Of a stretch of DNA of 64,000 nt, positions 22,298-32,039 are shown piece by piece. Within the stretch, counting starts at the first letter, position 1. The number at the start of each line of letters is the position of its first letter. The notes beneath the pieces are model-generated. The model was not told the origin of the DNA. It was given only the letters and a program-made list of their open reading frames with translations, and made no database searches. The position numbers and the translations under genes are program-made. The stretch comes from Adiantum capillus-veneris (lineage: Eukaryota > Streptophyta > Polypodiopsida > Polypodiales > Pteridaceae): positions 137,218,108 to 137,282,107 of the forward strand of contig CM043955.1 in assembly GCA_014529385.2 (NCBI GenBank). The letters run 5' to 3'.

Positions 22298-23994
22298 GGT
22301 AAATGCTGCACCTGATGTGAAAATTGCCCGAAAATAGGAGAAACGGAGCGGGAACAACCTGTGCTATATACCACAACCCGTAGAAGACTATAAGGCACCT
22401 GTTATGCAGAAAACGGCACTGACACAAATTCTGCACAAAATGACAGAATAGCCTGTGCAGTACTGCCTGTAGTGGAAACGGAGGCCGAAATGAGTCCAAA
22501 TTAAAATTCTGAGCAGACCGAGATCTTTGATTATTCCCAAAAATTTTGTGGACCTGCGAATGCTCGCCAAAGCTCACTGAAATCGGAGAAAGTGAGCAGG
22601 CGTTGTCGTGTTGTGACACATACATAGTGGGAACGCATGCTACAAGAGTTATCTTGTAATTTTTTAGATACATAATTATCTTTCCTATAATGTACATATG
22701 CATATTTAAGTATAATAATAAGCCTTCTATCTCATCCTATTATTTTTCTCAAGGGTAACCTATCCTTACTTTACCATCAGAAAATACTATGGGAAAAGCT
22801 CAATAGCTCCGCCTCTTTAACTTGGGGCAAAAATCATTGATTCTTTATTTCTACTATCTCATTATCATCTCACACCTTAGCTAGCTCCTATATCTAGGGT
22901 AAACTCCAATATGTATATATTCTATGTATTTTTTATACTTTTCTTATATTTCTTTTTAAATAGCTGCTAGGAGGGAATCAAATCCTAGTGGGACGCTAGG
23001 TGGTATGATTTCAAAGATACACTTATTTTAATGCATTATTACAAGCATGATTACAAAACTTTGTTAAGGAGCAATGTGATGCTTTCATATGGCATGAGGT
23101 GTCCTTTGGAATTAAATGAAAGTCTAAGCTAAGGGGACCACGGGAAGACTTTTGCTGCAAAAAATGGACCCTATTTTGATGAATTTTTTACACAAGGTTT
23201 CAATCCGAATTGAAAAATGATTTTAAAATGAAAATCGTAGCTAATGAGCTGAAGTTTTTGCCCATATTTTTACTTTTTTATTTGGAGCCACGGTTGAGGA
23301 GATATGATTAAAATACTGGACCCCAGTCTGCCCACATCATGCAGGGACAACTCATTTCCAACTTTTCCAATTCCTATTCACACTGGCTCCTCTCTTCTTG
23401 TGTAAACCCTTGGGGGTTCCCTTCACCTATAAGGACCTCTTCTTCCTTGAAAGAGGAGAAAAACTCAAGCATTCAAGCCATTGATGAGAGGAATTCTTGA
23501 GGGAGTGAGTAGTAATGCCTAATTGTACTTAGCCATTAACATAAACCCAAGCCTACACTTTCTCCTAGAGGAAGACTAGCCATTCTTGTACGCTATCCTT
23601 GGAAGATCAACTCTAATCAAAGTAGGTCTTGCACTTGGCGTATCAATCAAAGTGGAGTTCTCCCCTCTTCTTCTCTCTCCATCAATAATGGTGCCAAAGG
23701 GTTTGTCAAGTAAGATGTGTTCTACATTGATGTTTTCTTGATTTCTTGTTGTTTTCTTTTTCATCTCTAATCCAACACATATATATATATATATATCTAA
23801 TATCATCTCCTTAACCAAATCTATCTCTCTCACTTTTAGTAATTCATCCTCTCTACAAATTCTAGGTTCTCTTTGCTACAGGTACATCTCTCCCCGCAGT
23901 ATCCTTATTGCCTACGGGCAAGAATAGGGCTTGAGAGGGAAACTTCTCATCTCTTCACTTCTCTCATATCTACATTTCTCACATACTATCCTAG

Positions 23995-24213
23995 ATGAAT
24001 AACCCACATGATGATAATTTCTATCGCTTTCACTCTGTACGATCTATTAGAATTAACGTATGGATTAGCCGTAAAATACACTTTCAACAACGTATAGTGT
24101 TTCTCTTTGGCCCAGAAAGGCTCAATGAAATACTTCTATCACCGGACCCCATTACACTACCTCTCATAGACTATAACTTTTCTTTTGACGTAAGCGTAGT
24201 TATCTTGCTATGA
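23995..24213 (+). CDS. LTR-borne small ORF a (5' LTR copy of D)
   Basis: 72 codons, function unknown. It starts ATGAATAACCC and ends 'SVVILL' with TGA that overlaps the ATG of ORF b (ATGA at 24210-24213). The sequence is basic N-terminally (RSIRINVWISRKI), then hydrophobic, with 'FLFGPERLN', 'TLPLIDY' and 'FDV'. It is clearly paralogous to ORF b: about 43% identity over the last 53 residues by eye, sharing FQxxIxxLFGxxRLN and LPxIxYxxSxDV-type spacing. No signal peptide or known domain recognised. It lies about 560 bp downstream of the LTR TATA, hence in the transcribed leader. Translation is unproven. Confidence 0.5.
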   Translation: MNNPHDDNFYRFHSVRSIRINVWISRKIHFQQRIVFLFGPERLNEILLSPDPITLPLIDYNFSFDVSVVILL

Positions 24214-24422
24214 ACCAAGAGGTTTTGTACACACAATTAATCCCAATCACTAGACAAAATATATATATTATGGTAAGCGCAAAACTACAATTCCAAAGAA
24301 CAATTCGTAGCCTATTTGGTCAGCCAAGATTGAATGCCATTAACTCATCTATTAACCCTTTCATACTACCCATGATACGATATGACCATAGCCTTGATGT
24401 TTTCATCTTTGTGTTATTTTGA
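24210..24422 (+). CDS. LTR-borne small ORF b (5' LTR copy of D)
   Basis: 70 codons, function unknown, overlapping ORF a by ATGA and in a different phase. It contains 'LQFQRTIRSLFGQPRLNAI', 'FILPMIRYDHSLDVFIFVLF' in pieces. The match with ORF a in spacing and residues means that the pair arose by a tandem duplication of a coding unit that then kept its reading frame while its bases diverged. This is hard to explain without past selection on the peptides. About 250 bp of leader follow before the gag-like start. Confidence 0.5.
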   Translation: MNQEVLYTQLIPITRQNIYIMVSAKLQFQRTIRSLFGQPRLNAINSSINPFILPMIRYDHSLDVFIFVLF

Positions 24423-24629
24423 CATTCTCTTTTGTGTTCTTTCTATGTGTGTGTGAGTGCAAGAGAGAAAGAGTGGGGATTCTTTAATTGCACTGCTTTC
24501 CAAATCCTAGTCTTCATGGCATCTATGGTTTAACTCCTTCATATAGTTTTTTTTGAGTTCTCTCACAAAGTCTCACAGCCATAAGCCCGGTGCTTTCCCG
24601 GCAAGACCGCAAATTTCTCGACATATTTT

Positions 24630-24645
24630 TGGTGAGCCCAACGCG
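24630..24645 (+). promoter_or_regulatory. Element D putative primer binding site
   Basis: TGGTGAGCCCAACG begins 6 bases after the 5' LTR, the normal position for a tRNA-primed start, and begins with TGG as complements of tRNA CCA ends do. The tRNA was not identified. Confidence 0.55.
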
Positions 24646-24672
24646 AACAAGCCGGGGTGAAAGTACATAAAG

Positions 24673-26094
24673 ATGGTTAGCAAAGTGGAGCAGCTATATG
24701 GTGAAATAAAAGAGCTTGAAGACAGATGCAAATGGCTTGAAGAAGAAGACCGGATTCAAAAAGCGATTGAATGCGCTATGCAATCCGTATATAATGAGCT
24801 TAAGATATATGAAGGCTATGATCCAGAAGGATATCTTGAGTGCTATGTGACAGAGATGAGGCTTCAAGCAATTCCAGAAGCTCGGATGATTGCAGCATTT
24901 GTTGAACTTGTGAGTGATGATTTCAAGCACCAAGTTCAAGACTATGCAAGTGTATATGCAAGCAACTGGGGTGAGTTTTCTACAGATATAACACAGGTAT
25001 TCTTGGAACATCAAGACCAAGAGATGGAGCAGAGTGGAAGTGGATGTGACCAGATAGAGTTGGTGTCTCCTGTAAGCCATGCAAGTGTCAACACATCCAT
25101 ACAGGCCAATTTAGAAGCAGTAATAGATGCATATATTTTTCAAGATGCAAATTTATTGTATGCAGATGAAGCAGACATAGTGCAAGCTATTTATGCACGT
25201 TTGGGTCTTGTAACCTTCGTATCTCAAGATAATGACTCTCATGATGCTATCCAAGCGCCTGAAACGGCTCAAAGCGACTTAGAGGATGATGCAAACTCGT
25301 CGGCTATGATAGATGATTTGGACGCTCCTTTTGATTTGTTTGAAGATGCACATGAGTGTATATACAAGGATGAGGATGCTATGGTTTTGACAGAGGATGT
25401 GAAGGGAAAACAGGTGGAAGACGGCTATATTAGTGATGTGCTACAATCTACTTTTGAGCAGATCCAGGAACTTTTACCAAGTTTAGAAGAGCCGGATGCC
25501 TATACTGAAGACATATACCAGGATGAAGAATCCATTATCAATGCTTTCCTATGCGAGTTTGATGCATGTGGTACTACCCAAATGGATATGCCTAGCTGCA
25601 AAAGTGCTGATTTAGAGGGGGTGACTGAAAATCTCTTCCTTTGTGAGTATAGCTCTGCTAGTAGCATTGCGGATTGTGAAGTACCTCAATTAGACGAGGT
25701 GGAAGAAGAGGAGTGCATTGATAGAGTAATATGTATGTCTTGTATATATGGAGTAGTAGATGTGATGCAGATGACTCATGAAATTGTGCCTTATTTAGAG
25801 CTAGATGCAGCAAGCTTTCACAATTCCATGGTAGAGGAAGGAATGACAGATGCAGATTCTCTGCATGAGGATTGGGGTTCTGTAGATGAAGCTATGAATC
25901 TTCAAGATTCACAAATCAAAGATATAAAAGTGTTTGGTTATGCTATACAGGTTGAAGTGACATTAGAGGATAGAGTAGAAGAGCAAGAAACCTCTTCGGA
26001 TATGGTCTGTGATTGGGGTGATATTTCTTATCTGTGTGAAGATGCAAATAAAGATGCTTGCCATAAAGTGCCTACTATACAGGGTTGCCTGTAG
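24673..26094 (+). CDS. Element D Gag-like protein, intact first part
   Basis: 473 codons, start ATG just after the primer site. Residues 1-25 form a short charged helix ('VEQLYGEIKELEDRCKWLEEE' in pieces). Residues about 45-115 look like a Ty3-type capsid fold ('IYEGYDPEGYLECYVTEM', 'MIAAFVELVSDDFKHQV', 'WGEFSTDITQVF'), the part that assembles the particle. The remainder is very acidic (repeated ED, DD, EEE) with no zinc knuckle or protease. Ends at TAG 26092-26094; the same phase stays open afterwards with two more stops, so the ancestral protein was longer. The Gag reading is an inference from pattern, not a confirmed domain. Confidence 0.6.
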   Translation: MVSKVEQLYGEIKELEDRCKWLEEEDRIQKAIECAMQSVYNELKIYEGYDPEGYLECYVTEMRLQAIPEARMIAAFVELVSDDFKHQVQDYASVYASNWGEFSTDITQVFLEHQDQEMEQSGSGCDQIELVSPVSHASVNTSIQANLEAVIDAYIFQDANLLYADEADIVQAIYARLGLVTFVSQDNDSHDAIQAPETAQSDLEDDANSSAMIDDLDAPFDLFEDAHECIYKDEDAMVLTEDVKGKQVEDGYISDVLQSTFEQIQELLPSLEEPDAYTEDIYQDEESIINAFLCEFDACGTTQMDMPSCKSADLEGVTENLFLCEYSSASSIADCEVPQLDEVEEEECIDRVICMSCIYGVVDVMQMTHEIVPYLELDAASFHNSMVEEGMTDADSLHEDWGSVDEAMNLQDSQIKDIKVFGYAIQVEVTLEDRVEEQETSSDMVCDWGDISYLCEDANKDACHKVPTIQGCL

Positions 26095-27024
26095 GTATGC
26101 AAACAATATCTGAGGCATAAAAGGGATTTAGGTCTTGTGTCACAGGGTATAAATTGCAAGCAAGTTTGTGAGAATCTATTTGCTATGGATAGGAAGGGTA
26201 TACATGGTGATGCCTTGAAGCAAGAAGAGGATGCTAGCTCTATGCTGACACCAGAGTCATGTAATGAAGAAGTGTTCTCCCTATATAAGTCGAGACATGA
26301 TTAAGTTGAAGATAATTTAGCGATGGGTCAAAAAGGAAGAAGGGGTGAAGATATTGTGTCAGAGACTAACTCCAAGGAGGTTTTTGAGCAGGCGGTTACA
26401 AGTGACCGGGAGCATACCTACCAGGATGATTTGGAGAGGGAATTAAACACCATATTTGAGAGGTATGCAAAGTTTTATGATGTAAAGCTGGAGAGGTATT
26501 TGGTAAAAGGTGAGATAATTGATGAGAGGTTTACCATGCATATTTCTGAGGTTTCTCTCGATGTTGAGAAAGGCTATCTAGAGGATTCTTTTGAGAATGA
26601 AGATGCAGATTCAGACTTCTATGCGAAAGAGGTACATATGGATTTACAGGTTGGTCAGAAGGTTGAAGTGCAGTTTTAAAAATCTTTCAAGTATATTACA
26701 GGAATCTTGGAAGTGTTTTTTGAAGAGGAGGATGAGGAGCTTATGTCTCTACGTCATGAAGATTTTGCGCATAATGGAGATTTGTTACAGATGTTTTGGA
26801 GACAGATGTATATAACAATTCCTTCTGATCCGAGAGCAATTAAAAGATGCAGAGAATCTCAATGCTTAGTACAATACAAGTTTTTGAGTTACCCATATGA
26901 TCCTGGAGGAGGTCATGGGATGACAGGGGATACAATTGCTTTCACACGTTACCATGAGGTTGGCACATGCCGGAGGATGTGTAGGTTTAGAGAGGGTGGA
27001 TGTCGTGTTGTGACACATACATAG
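26095..27024 (+). pseudogene. Element D, remainder of the single internal frame
   Basis: In phase with 24673-26094 but cut by TAG 26092, TAA 26302 and TAA 26677. Blocks include 'YQDDLERELNTIFERYAKFY', 'YLEDSFENEDADSDFYAKE' and, near the end, 'IPSDPRAIKRCRESQCLVQ', 'YDPGGGHGMTGDTIAFTRY' and 'CRRMCRFREGGC'. The frame runs through the purine tract and stops 24 bases inside the 3' LTR (TAG 27022-27024). No match to polymerase or integrase. Each stop can come from a glutamine codon by one C-to-T change. Confidence 0.55.
26989..27000 (+). promoter_or_regulatory. Element D polypurine tract
   Basis: AGAGAGGGTGGA immediately precedes the 3' LTR start (TGTCGTG), fixing the element's orientation as plus. 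Confidence 0.8.
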
Positions 27025-28390
27025 TGGGAACACATGCTACAAGAGCTATCTTCTAATCTTTTAAATACATAATTATCTTTCCTATAATGTACATATGCAT
27101 ATTTAAGTATAATAATAAGCCTTCTATCTCATCCTATTATTTTTCTCAACGGTAACCTATCCTTACTTTACCATCAGAAAATACTATGCGAAAAGCTCAA
27201 TAGCTCCGCCTCTTTGACTTGGGGCAAAAATCATTGATTCTTTATTTCTACTATCTCATTATCATCTCACACCCTAGCTAGATCCTATATCTAGGGTAAA
27301 TTCCAATATATATATATTCTATGTATTTTTTATACTTTTCTTATATTTCTTTTTAAATAGCTACTAGGAGGGAATCAAATCCTAGTGGGACACTAGGTGG
27401 CATGATTTCAAAGATACACTTATTCTAATGCATTATTGCAAGCATGATTATAAAACTTTGTCAAGGAGCAATGTCATGCTTTCATATGGCATGAGGTGTC
27501 CTTTGGAATTAAATGAAAATCTAAGCTAAGGAGACCACGGGAAGACTTTTGCTGCCAAAAATGGACCCTATTTTGATGATTTTTTTACACAAGGTTCCAA
27601 TCCGAATTGGAAAATGATTTTAAAATAAAAATCGTAGCTAATGAGCTGAATTTTTTGCCCATATTTTTACTTTTTTATTTGGAGCCACGGTTGAGGAGAT
27701 ATGATCAAAATACTGGACCCCAGTCTGCCCACATCATGCAGGGACAGCTCATTTCCAACTTTTCCAATTCCTATTCACACTGGCTCCTCTCTTCTTGTGT
27801 AAACCCTTGGGGGTTCCCTTCACCTATAAAAGGGACCTCTTCTTCCTTGAAAGAGGAGAAAAACTCAAGCATTCAAGCCATTGATGAGAGGAATTCTTGA
27901 GGGAGTGAGTAGTAATGCCTAATTGTACTTAGCCATTAACATAAACCCAAGCCTACACTTTCTCCTAGAGGAAGACTAGCCATTCTTGTACGCTATCCTT
28001 GGAAGATCAACTCTAATCAAAGTAGGTCTTGCGCTTGGCGTATCAATCAAAGTGGAGTTCTCCCCTCTTCTTCTCTCTCCATCAATAATGGTGCCAAAGG
28101 GTTTGTCAAGTAAGATGTGTTCTACATTGATGTTTTCTTGATTTCTTGTTGTTTTCTTTTTCATCTCTAATCCAACATATATATATATATATCTAATATC
28201 ATCTCCTTAACCAAATCTATCTCTCTCACTTTTAGTAATTCATCCTCTCTACAAATTCTAGGTTCTCTTTGCTACAGGTACATCTCTCCCCGCAGTATCC
28301 TTATTGCCTACGGGCAAGAATAGGGCTTGGGAGGGAAACTTCTCATCTCTTCACTTCTCTCATATCTATATTTCTCACATACTATCCTAG

Positions 28391-28609
28391 ATGAATAACC
28401 CACATGATGATAATTTCTATCGCTTTCACTCTGTACGATCTATTAGAATTAACGTATGGATTAGCCGTAAAATACACTTTCAACAACGTATAGTGTTTCT
28501 CTTTGGCCCAGAAAGGCTCAATGAAATACTTCTATCACCGGACCCCATTACACTACCTCTCATAGACTATAACTTTTCTTTTGACGTAAGCGTAGTTATC
28601 TTGCTATGA
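28391..28609 (+). CDS. LTR-borne small ORF a (3' LTR copy of D)
   Basis: Predicted peptide identical to the 5' LTR copy at 23995-24213, again ending in ATGA overlap with ORF b. Both LTRs come from one template at insertion, so this shows only that no stop has arisen since then. Confidence 0.5.
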   Translation: MNNPHDDNFYRFHSVRSIRINVWISRKIHFQQRIVFLFGPERLNEILLSPDPITLPLIDYNFSFDVSVVILL

Positions 28610-28818
28610 ACCAAGAGGTTTTGTACACACAATTAATCCCAATCACTAGACAATATATATATATTATGGTAAGCGCAAAACTACAATTCCAAAGAACAAT
28701 TCGTAGCCTATTTGGTCAGCCAAGATTGAATGCCATTAACTCATCTATTAACCCTTTCATACTACCCATGATACGATATGACCATAGCCTTGATGTTTTC
28801 ATCTTTGTGTTATTTTGA
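28606..28818 (+). CDS. LTR-borne small ORF b (3' LTR copy of D)
   Basis: Same as 24210-24422 except for one residue (Tyr for Asn in 'TRQNIYIM'). The frame is fully open. Confidence 0.5.
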   Translation: MNQEVLYTQLIPITRQYIYIMVSAKLQFQRTIRSLFGQPRLNAINSSINPFILPMIRYDHSLDVFIFVLF

Positions 28819-29065
28819 CATTCTCTTTTGTGTTCTTTCTATGTGTGTGTGAGTGCAAGAGAGAAAGAGTGGGGCTTCTTTGATTGCACTGCTTTCCAAA
28901 TCCTAGTCTTCATGGCATCTATGGTTTAACTCCTTCATATAGTTTTTTTTGAGTTCTCTCACAAACTCTCACAGCCATAAGCTTGGTGCTTTCCCGGCAA
29001 GACCGCAAATTTCTCGACAGCGTGTGCTGGAGCAGCTGGCGACTAAGCGCGGGAGGACGTGACCT

Positions 29066-29077
29066 GCTCTGATACCA
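29066..29077 (-). promoter_or_regulatory. Copia C primer binding site
   Basis: On the minus strand TGGTATCAGAGC starts 2 bases after the 5' LTR end (29080). This is the complement of the plant initiator-methionine tRNA 3' end, the usual copia primer. Confidence 0.93.
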
Positions 29078-29079
29078 AT

Positions 29080-29189
29080 TGTTGGAATTAGGGTTGCAGA
29101 GAAACACACACAGCTTGGAGAAGACGAAGGAAGCTCAAGGCACACAATAGAGAGTGTAGTACTTGGTGTGCAATGGAAAGATAGATAGC
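29080..29189 (-). repeat. Copia C 5' LTR, truncated
   Basis: Only the last 110 bp of the LTR (plus strand TGTTGGAATTAGGG to GATAGATAGC) remain; beyond 29189 the sequence no longer matches the LTR. The U3 and promoter are lost. Confidence 0.9.
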
Positions 29190-29885
29190 GAAAGAGGTGG
29201 AAAAGCTTTCTCTGCAAAGGTGACAAGTGGAAATGAGGTTGTTTTAGTCTACCTGGGATATCTATACCCGGACTTCCCGAACCATTTTCCCCCAGATTCC
29301 TTCGTTAGTCCTACTAGGCCGTGAAATCTATGTTAAACTCAAAAATTTCCCCAATCGGATTCCTGTAGCTGATTCTGCAAGAATTTTGCAAAAGTAGGTA
29401 TGGCCGCCTAATTTAAGCTTCCCACTTCCATCTTCCAATTTCATTGAAAATTTTTATGCTTGTCCGCCTTGTCTTTCTGATCACCACCATGTCTTCAGTT
29501 TTTCCATCTGAGCTCCTTTGCTATTTATTATTAATTTTTGACATGTTTATTGAAAAAATCAAAGAAAATAACAAAATGCGCTAAAAATGCAAAGTGAAAA
29601 TCCAATAATTAAGAAAATCCATTGAAAAATACAGCTCTATTGTTTTTTGTTGGATTTCTCCATTTTTAAGTCTCATTATCAAGAAAAATGATGAAAAATA
29701 ACAAAAAAGGACTATTTTTTGATGATTTTTTGATAATATATACACTATTTACACTCATTGAGAAGATATTATCAGTGAATTTTTCCTTGATGATAAGTTA
29801 TAAGGGAATTATTTGGTAATTTTGCAAAAAATCACACATTAACATCGAACTTTCTCCTTCCTCTTCAAACATTGCCGTTAATTAC
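29190..29885. other. Element B, non-coding stretch beside copia C
   Basis: AT-rich sequence with A/T runs (29560-29840) and no open frame of note. It lies between the truncated LTR of C and the post-integrase ORF of B, so it belongs either to B or to a rearrangement made when C lost its LTR end. Confidence 0.5.
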
Positions 29886-31075
29886 TTAGTGCCCTTCCAC
29901 CCCTCCCAAATGGCGTACTCCGTGTGCATGGGTTGAACAATTGTGTATATGCATAGCCGTGGTATGATCTACCATGCTTTGAAGATCAATGCAATTCAAA
30001 CTACTATGTTGTGCAAGAGCTGGGTCTTGAGTAATTAACTCAAGGGTTTCTGATATCGAGGCTTTCTGATGCTGTCTTCCAAAGAGAAAATCTTGTAGCT
30101 TGTGTGCTCTCTGTTTGATTGTACCATCAAGATGCTTTAGCATGCTGATTGCCTGAGCTGTTGGTAGCACCTTTGACTGTTGTTGAGCTTTTTCTTGCCA
30201 TTGGTAGCTTGGTTTGCTTGGTGTGGAATGGTGTGGTGGAGTCTTTTGAGACTTAACTCTCCATTGCTTGATTCTTTTTACAGTTTGTGGAGAAGATAAG
30301 TGCTCCTTTTTCTACCAAATCCATTTCAAGTTAGGTTCCTTGCTCGAAGATGCTCATCTCTATGTTTTGATCCTTGGAATCTTCTTTGGTTTTGTCAATG
30401 ATGTTTTGGGCACCCAGATTTGAATCGGCTTATCCTTAACCTGTGCTTTTGGTACTCAAATTTGCATGACTCCTTGCATGCTACTTGTAGCATTTTCTTG
30501 TCAAGAGGATGGAGAATATTGATTACTTTGTGGTTTGGTCTGCTGATTGATTCCTTTCCATTCCTCCTTGCTTGGTGCAATTGGAAGAATGAGTTGCCCA
30601 CCTTTAGGTGATAGCTTGAGTTGATATGTATCCCAATATGGTACTGCTTTGTATGTCCGCATCCAGGGAATTCCATGAACCTTCGACTCATTCATGCGTT
30701 CATCTGGTAAGCATACAAACTGATGAGGACATGAACATCCATGTACTATCACGTTCAAGTTGACTACTCCCAATGTTGGCGTTGGATTCTTGTTGCATCC
30801 TTTGATTGTCGCTATTCCTACTGTTAAAGATTGACTTGTTGCTTTCTTGTACGTGGAATAACTGATTGCATTTACTCTAGCTCTTGTGTCGACTAAAGCG
30901 CAGGTCCATTCCGTTTAACTAGTCATCATCTGTTGAAACTGCATCTTTAGGTAATTCCCATTGTTGGTCATCTAGTTCCAGAGTGTTGATGGGAATCGGT
31001 ATCTGTTGATTCCTGAGAGAAGCTTTTTGTTTGAGTACCCAAAGCCAAGCTTCCTCTTGGGCTTCATCAATAACC
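29886..31075 (-). pseudogene. Element B post-integrase region with a second retropepsin-like domain
   Basis: Minus frames after the integrase end. At 30915-30560: 'EWTCALVDTRARVNAISYS', then 'LGVVNLNVIVHGCSCPHQFV' in pieces, and 'VHGIPWMRTYKAVPYW'. This is the layout of a retropepsin: ALVDTGAxxNxIS active site, a G-x-V-x-L strand, and L-x-G-x-x-W near the end. The active-site Gly is Arg here (DTR, 30882-30890). A Gln-rich, unassigned frame follows (30170-29886, 'SISETLELITQDPALAQHS'). B already has a normal protease at 35.4 kb, so this is an extra copy in an unusual place. Frameshifts and stops separate the blocks. Confidence 0.65.
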
Positions 31076-31077
31076 TG

Positions 31078-31449
31078 CTATCGTTTAATCCTCCTTTGCT
31101 TGGCTGCATGCATTCTTTCTAGCAATTCATTGGTTAGCGACAAATTGTATTTCTTTAAACGACATCCACTAATCCAATTAGCCATTGGTTCGCCATCTAG
31201 GGTGGATAATTTTACTGCTCTACTTGGAGATACATCTTCAATGATAAACGGTCCGTTTCTCTTTTTCTTAAACTTGGGAATGTGTTGCTTAAGGGAATAG
31301 ACTGAAACTAAGTCCCCTTTCTTGAAGATTTTTCTTATTAGATGGGAGTCAAAAAACTGTTTTTGTTTTTGCTTTTGTGCATAGATATGAGCTACGGAAG
31401 TTAGCCTTTGCTCATCTAGATTTTCTAAATCTTCAAGTCTTTCTGACAT
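31078..31449 (-). pseudogene. Element B integrase C-terminal domain
   Basis: Frame 'KKGDLVSVYSLKQHI', 'RNGPFIIEDVSPSRAVKLSTL' in pieces, 'GCRLKKY': an integrase C-terminal SH3-like segment with a GPF motif, which binds DNA. It directly follows the core in minus order. No chromodomain is seen. Confidence 0.85.
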
Positions 31450-31461
31450 TTCATGTCCAGT

Positions 31462-31990
31462 TCACTCAAGATCCTTAGCTACCCTTAATGTCGGCAATAT
31501 AAATTCAATTGGTAGTATGGCATCAAGACCATAAACAAGGTTAAAGGGTGTAGCATTTGAAGCTGTTTTGAATAAAACTTGATAAGCCCATAGAGCAGCA
31601 TGGAGATTCATTTCCCAGTCTGTCCTTCCTGAACTAATCACTTTAGTCAGTACCGAGCTAATAATTTTGTTCATATGCTCAGCTTGTCCATTTGCTTGTG
31701 GGTGATAGGGAGCTGATTTATTACGGATGACCATAAACTCATTAAGAAAATACTCGATTACCTCATTGAGGAAATGAGTTCCCTGATCATTGAAAAATTC
31801 TATTGGCAGTCCATATCTCATGAATACATACTCATATAAAAATGCTGCAGTGATTCTGGCATCATTCTTTTGAGTTGCTTTAGCCTCGGTCCACTTGGTC
31901 AATAGTTCGTAGCTACAATGATATATTGGGCTTGGGTTCTATAAGCACGTGGATGTATCGGCCCAGCAAAATCTATATCCCACTTTGCAA
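31462..31990 (-). pseudogene. Element B integrase catalytic core
   Basis: Upstream 'WDIDFAGPIHP' gives the first Asp. The frame from 31902 gives the second ('MRYGLPIEFFNDQGTHF') and the Glu ('YHPQANGQAEHMNKII'), then 'WEMNLHAALWAYQ' and 'NLVYGLDAILPIEF'. So all of the D, D, E triad is present although the frame is broken before 31902. Integrase joins element DNA to the target. Confidence 0.9.
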
Positions 31991-32039
31991 AAGCTCTAGC
32001 ACCCATCATTGGTCTTAAGGGAATGCTATCTATGCGTGT

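Larger units (their letters stand above)
22604..24623 (+). repeat. Element D 5' LTR
   Basis: 2020 bp, TG...CA ends. TATA-like TATAAGG at 23428-23434 (TATAAAAGG in the other LTR; 3 bp lost here). A (TA)n run lies at about 23779-23797. Carries ORFs a and b downstream of the promoter, so they would be in the R-U5 leader of the genomic RNA. Confidence 0.93.
22604..29019 (+). mobile_element. Non-autonomous LTR retrotransposon D (plus strand)
   Basis: 6.4 kb element with 2.02-kb LTRs (22604-24623, 27001-29019; TGTCGTG...CTCGACA), a primer-site-like TGGTGAGCCCAACG at 24630, a purine tract ending at 27000 and a 4-bp target duplication GCGT, lying in the leader of copia C. The 2.38-kb internal region has one ancestral reading frame and no protease, RT, RNase H or integrase, so it must depend on a partner element. 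LTRs are nearly identical by eye (a 3-bp TATA difference and scattered substitutions), making it the youngest insertion in the nest. Confidence 0.93.
27001..29019 (+). repeat. Element D 3' LTR
   Basis: 2019 bp, same ends as the 5' LTR, followed by GCGT (the target duplication) and the rest of the copia C leader. Keeps an intact TATA box (TATAAAAGG, 27825-27833). Confidence 0.93.
17327..29189 (-). mobile_element. Copia element C (minus strand), interrupted by element D
   Basis: Same family as copia A: LTR ends TGTTACC...CCAACA, methionine-tRNA primer site at 29066-29077, polypurine tract at 17544. Minus order: leader (split by D), gag, CCHC/protease, integrase, then a deletion that removes the whole reverse transcriptase core, then RNase H, present as three tandem units. 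The 5' LTR is truncated to its last 110 bp (29080-29189). It cannot move by itself. Confidence 0.93.

Noticed and set aside
24694-25080. Minus-strand 128-codon frame opposite the element D gag
   Set aside because: It lies wholly antisense to the better-supported plus frame, which follows the primer site; no signature of its own.
17322-29200. Target duplication around copia C
   Set aside because: The 5' LTR is truncated, so its outer edge is lost; a GGTGG match on both sides is not at the edges.
31031-31300. Plus-strand ORF at the end of B integrase
   Set aside because: Shadow of the integrase C-terminal frame on the minus strand.
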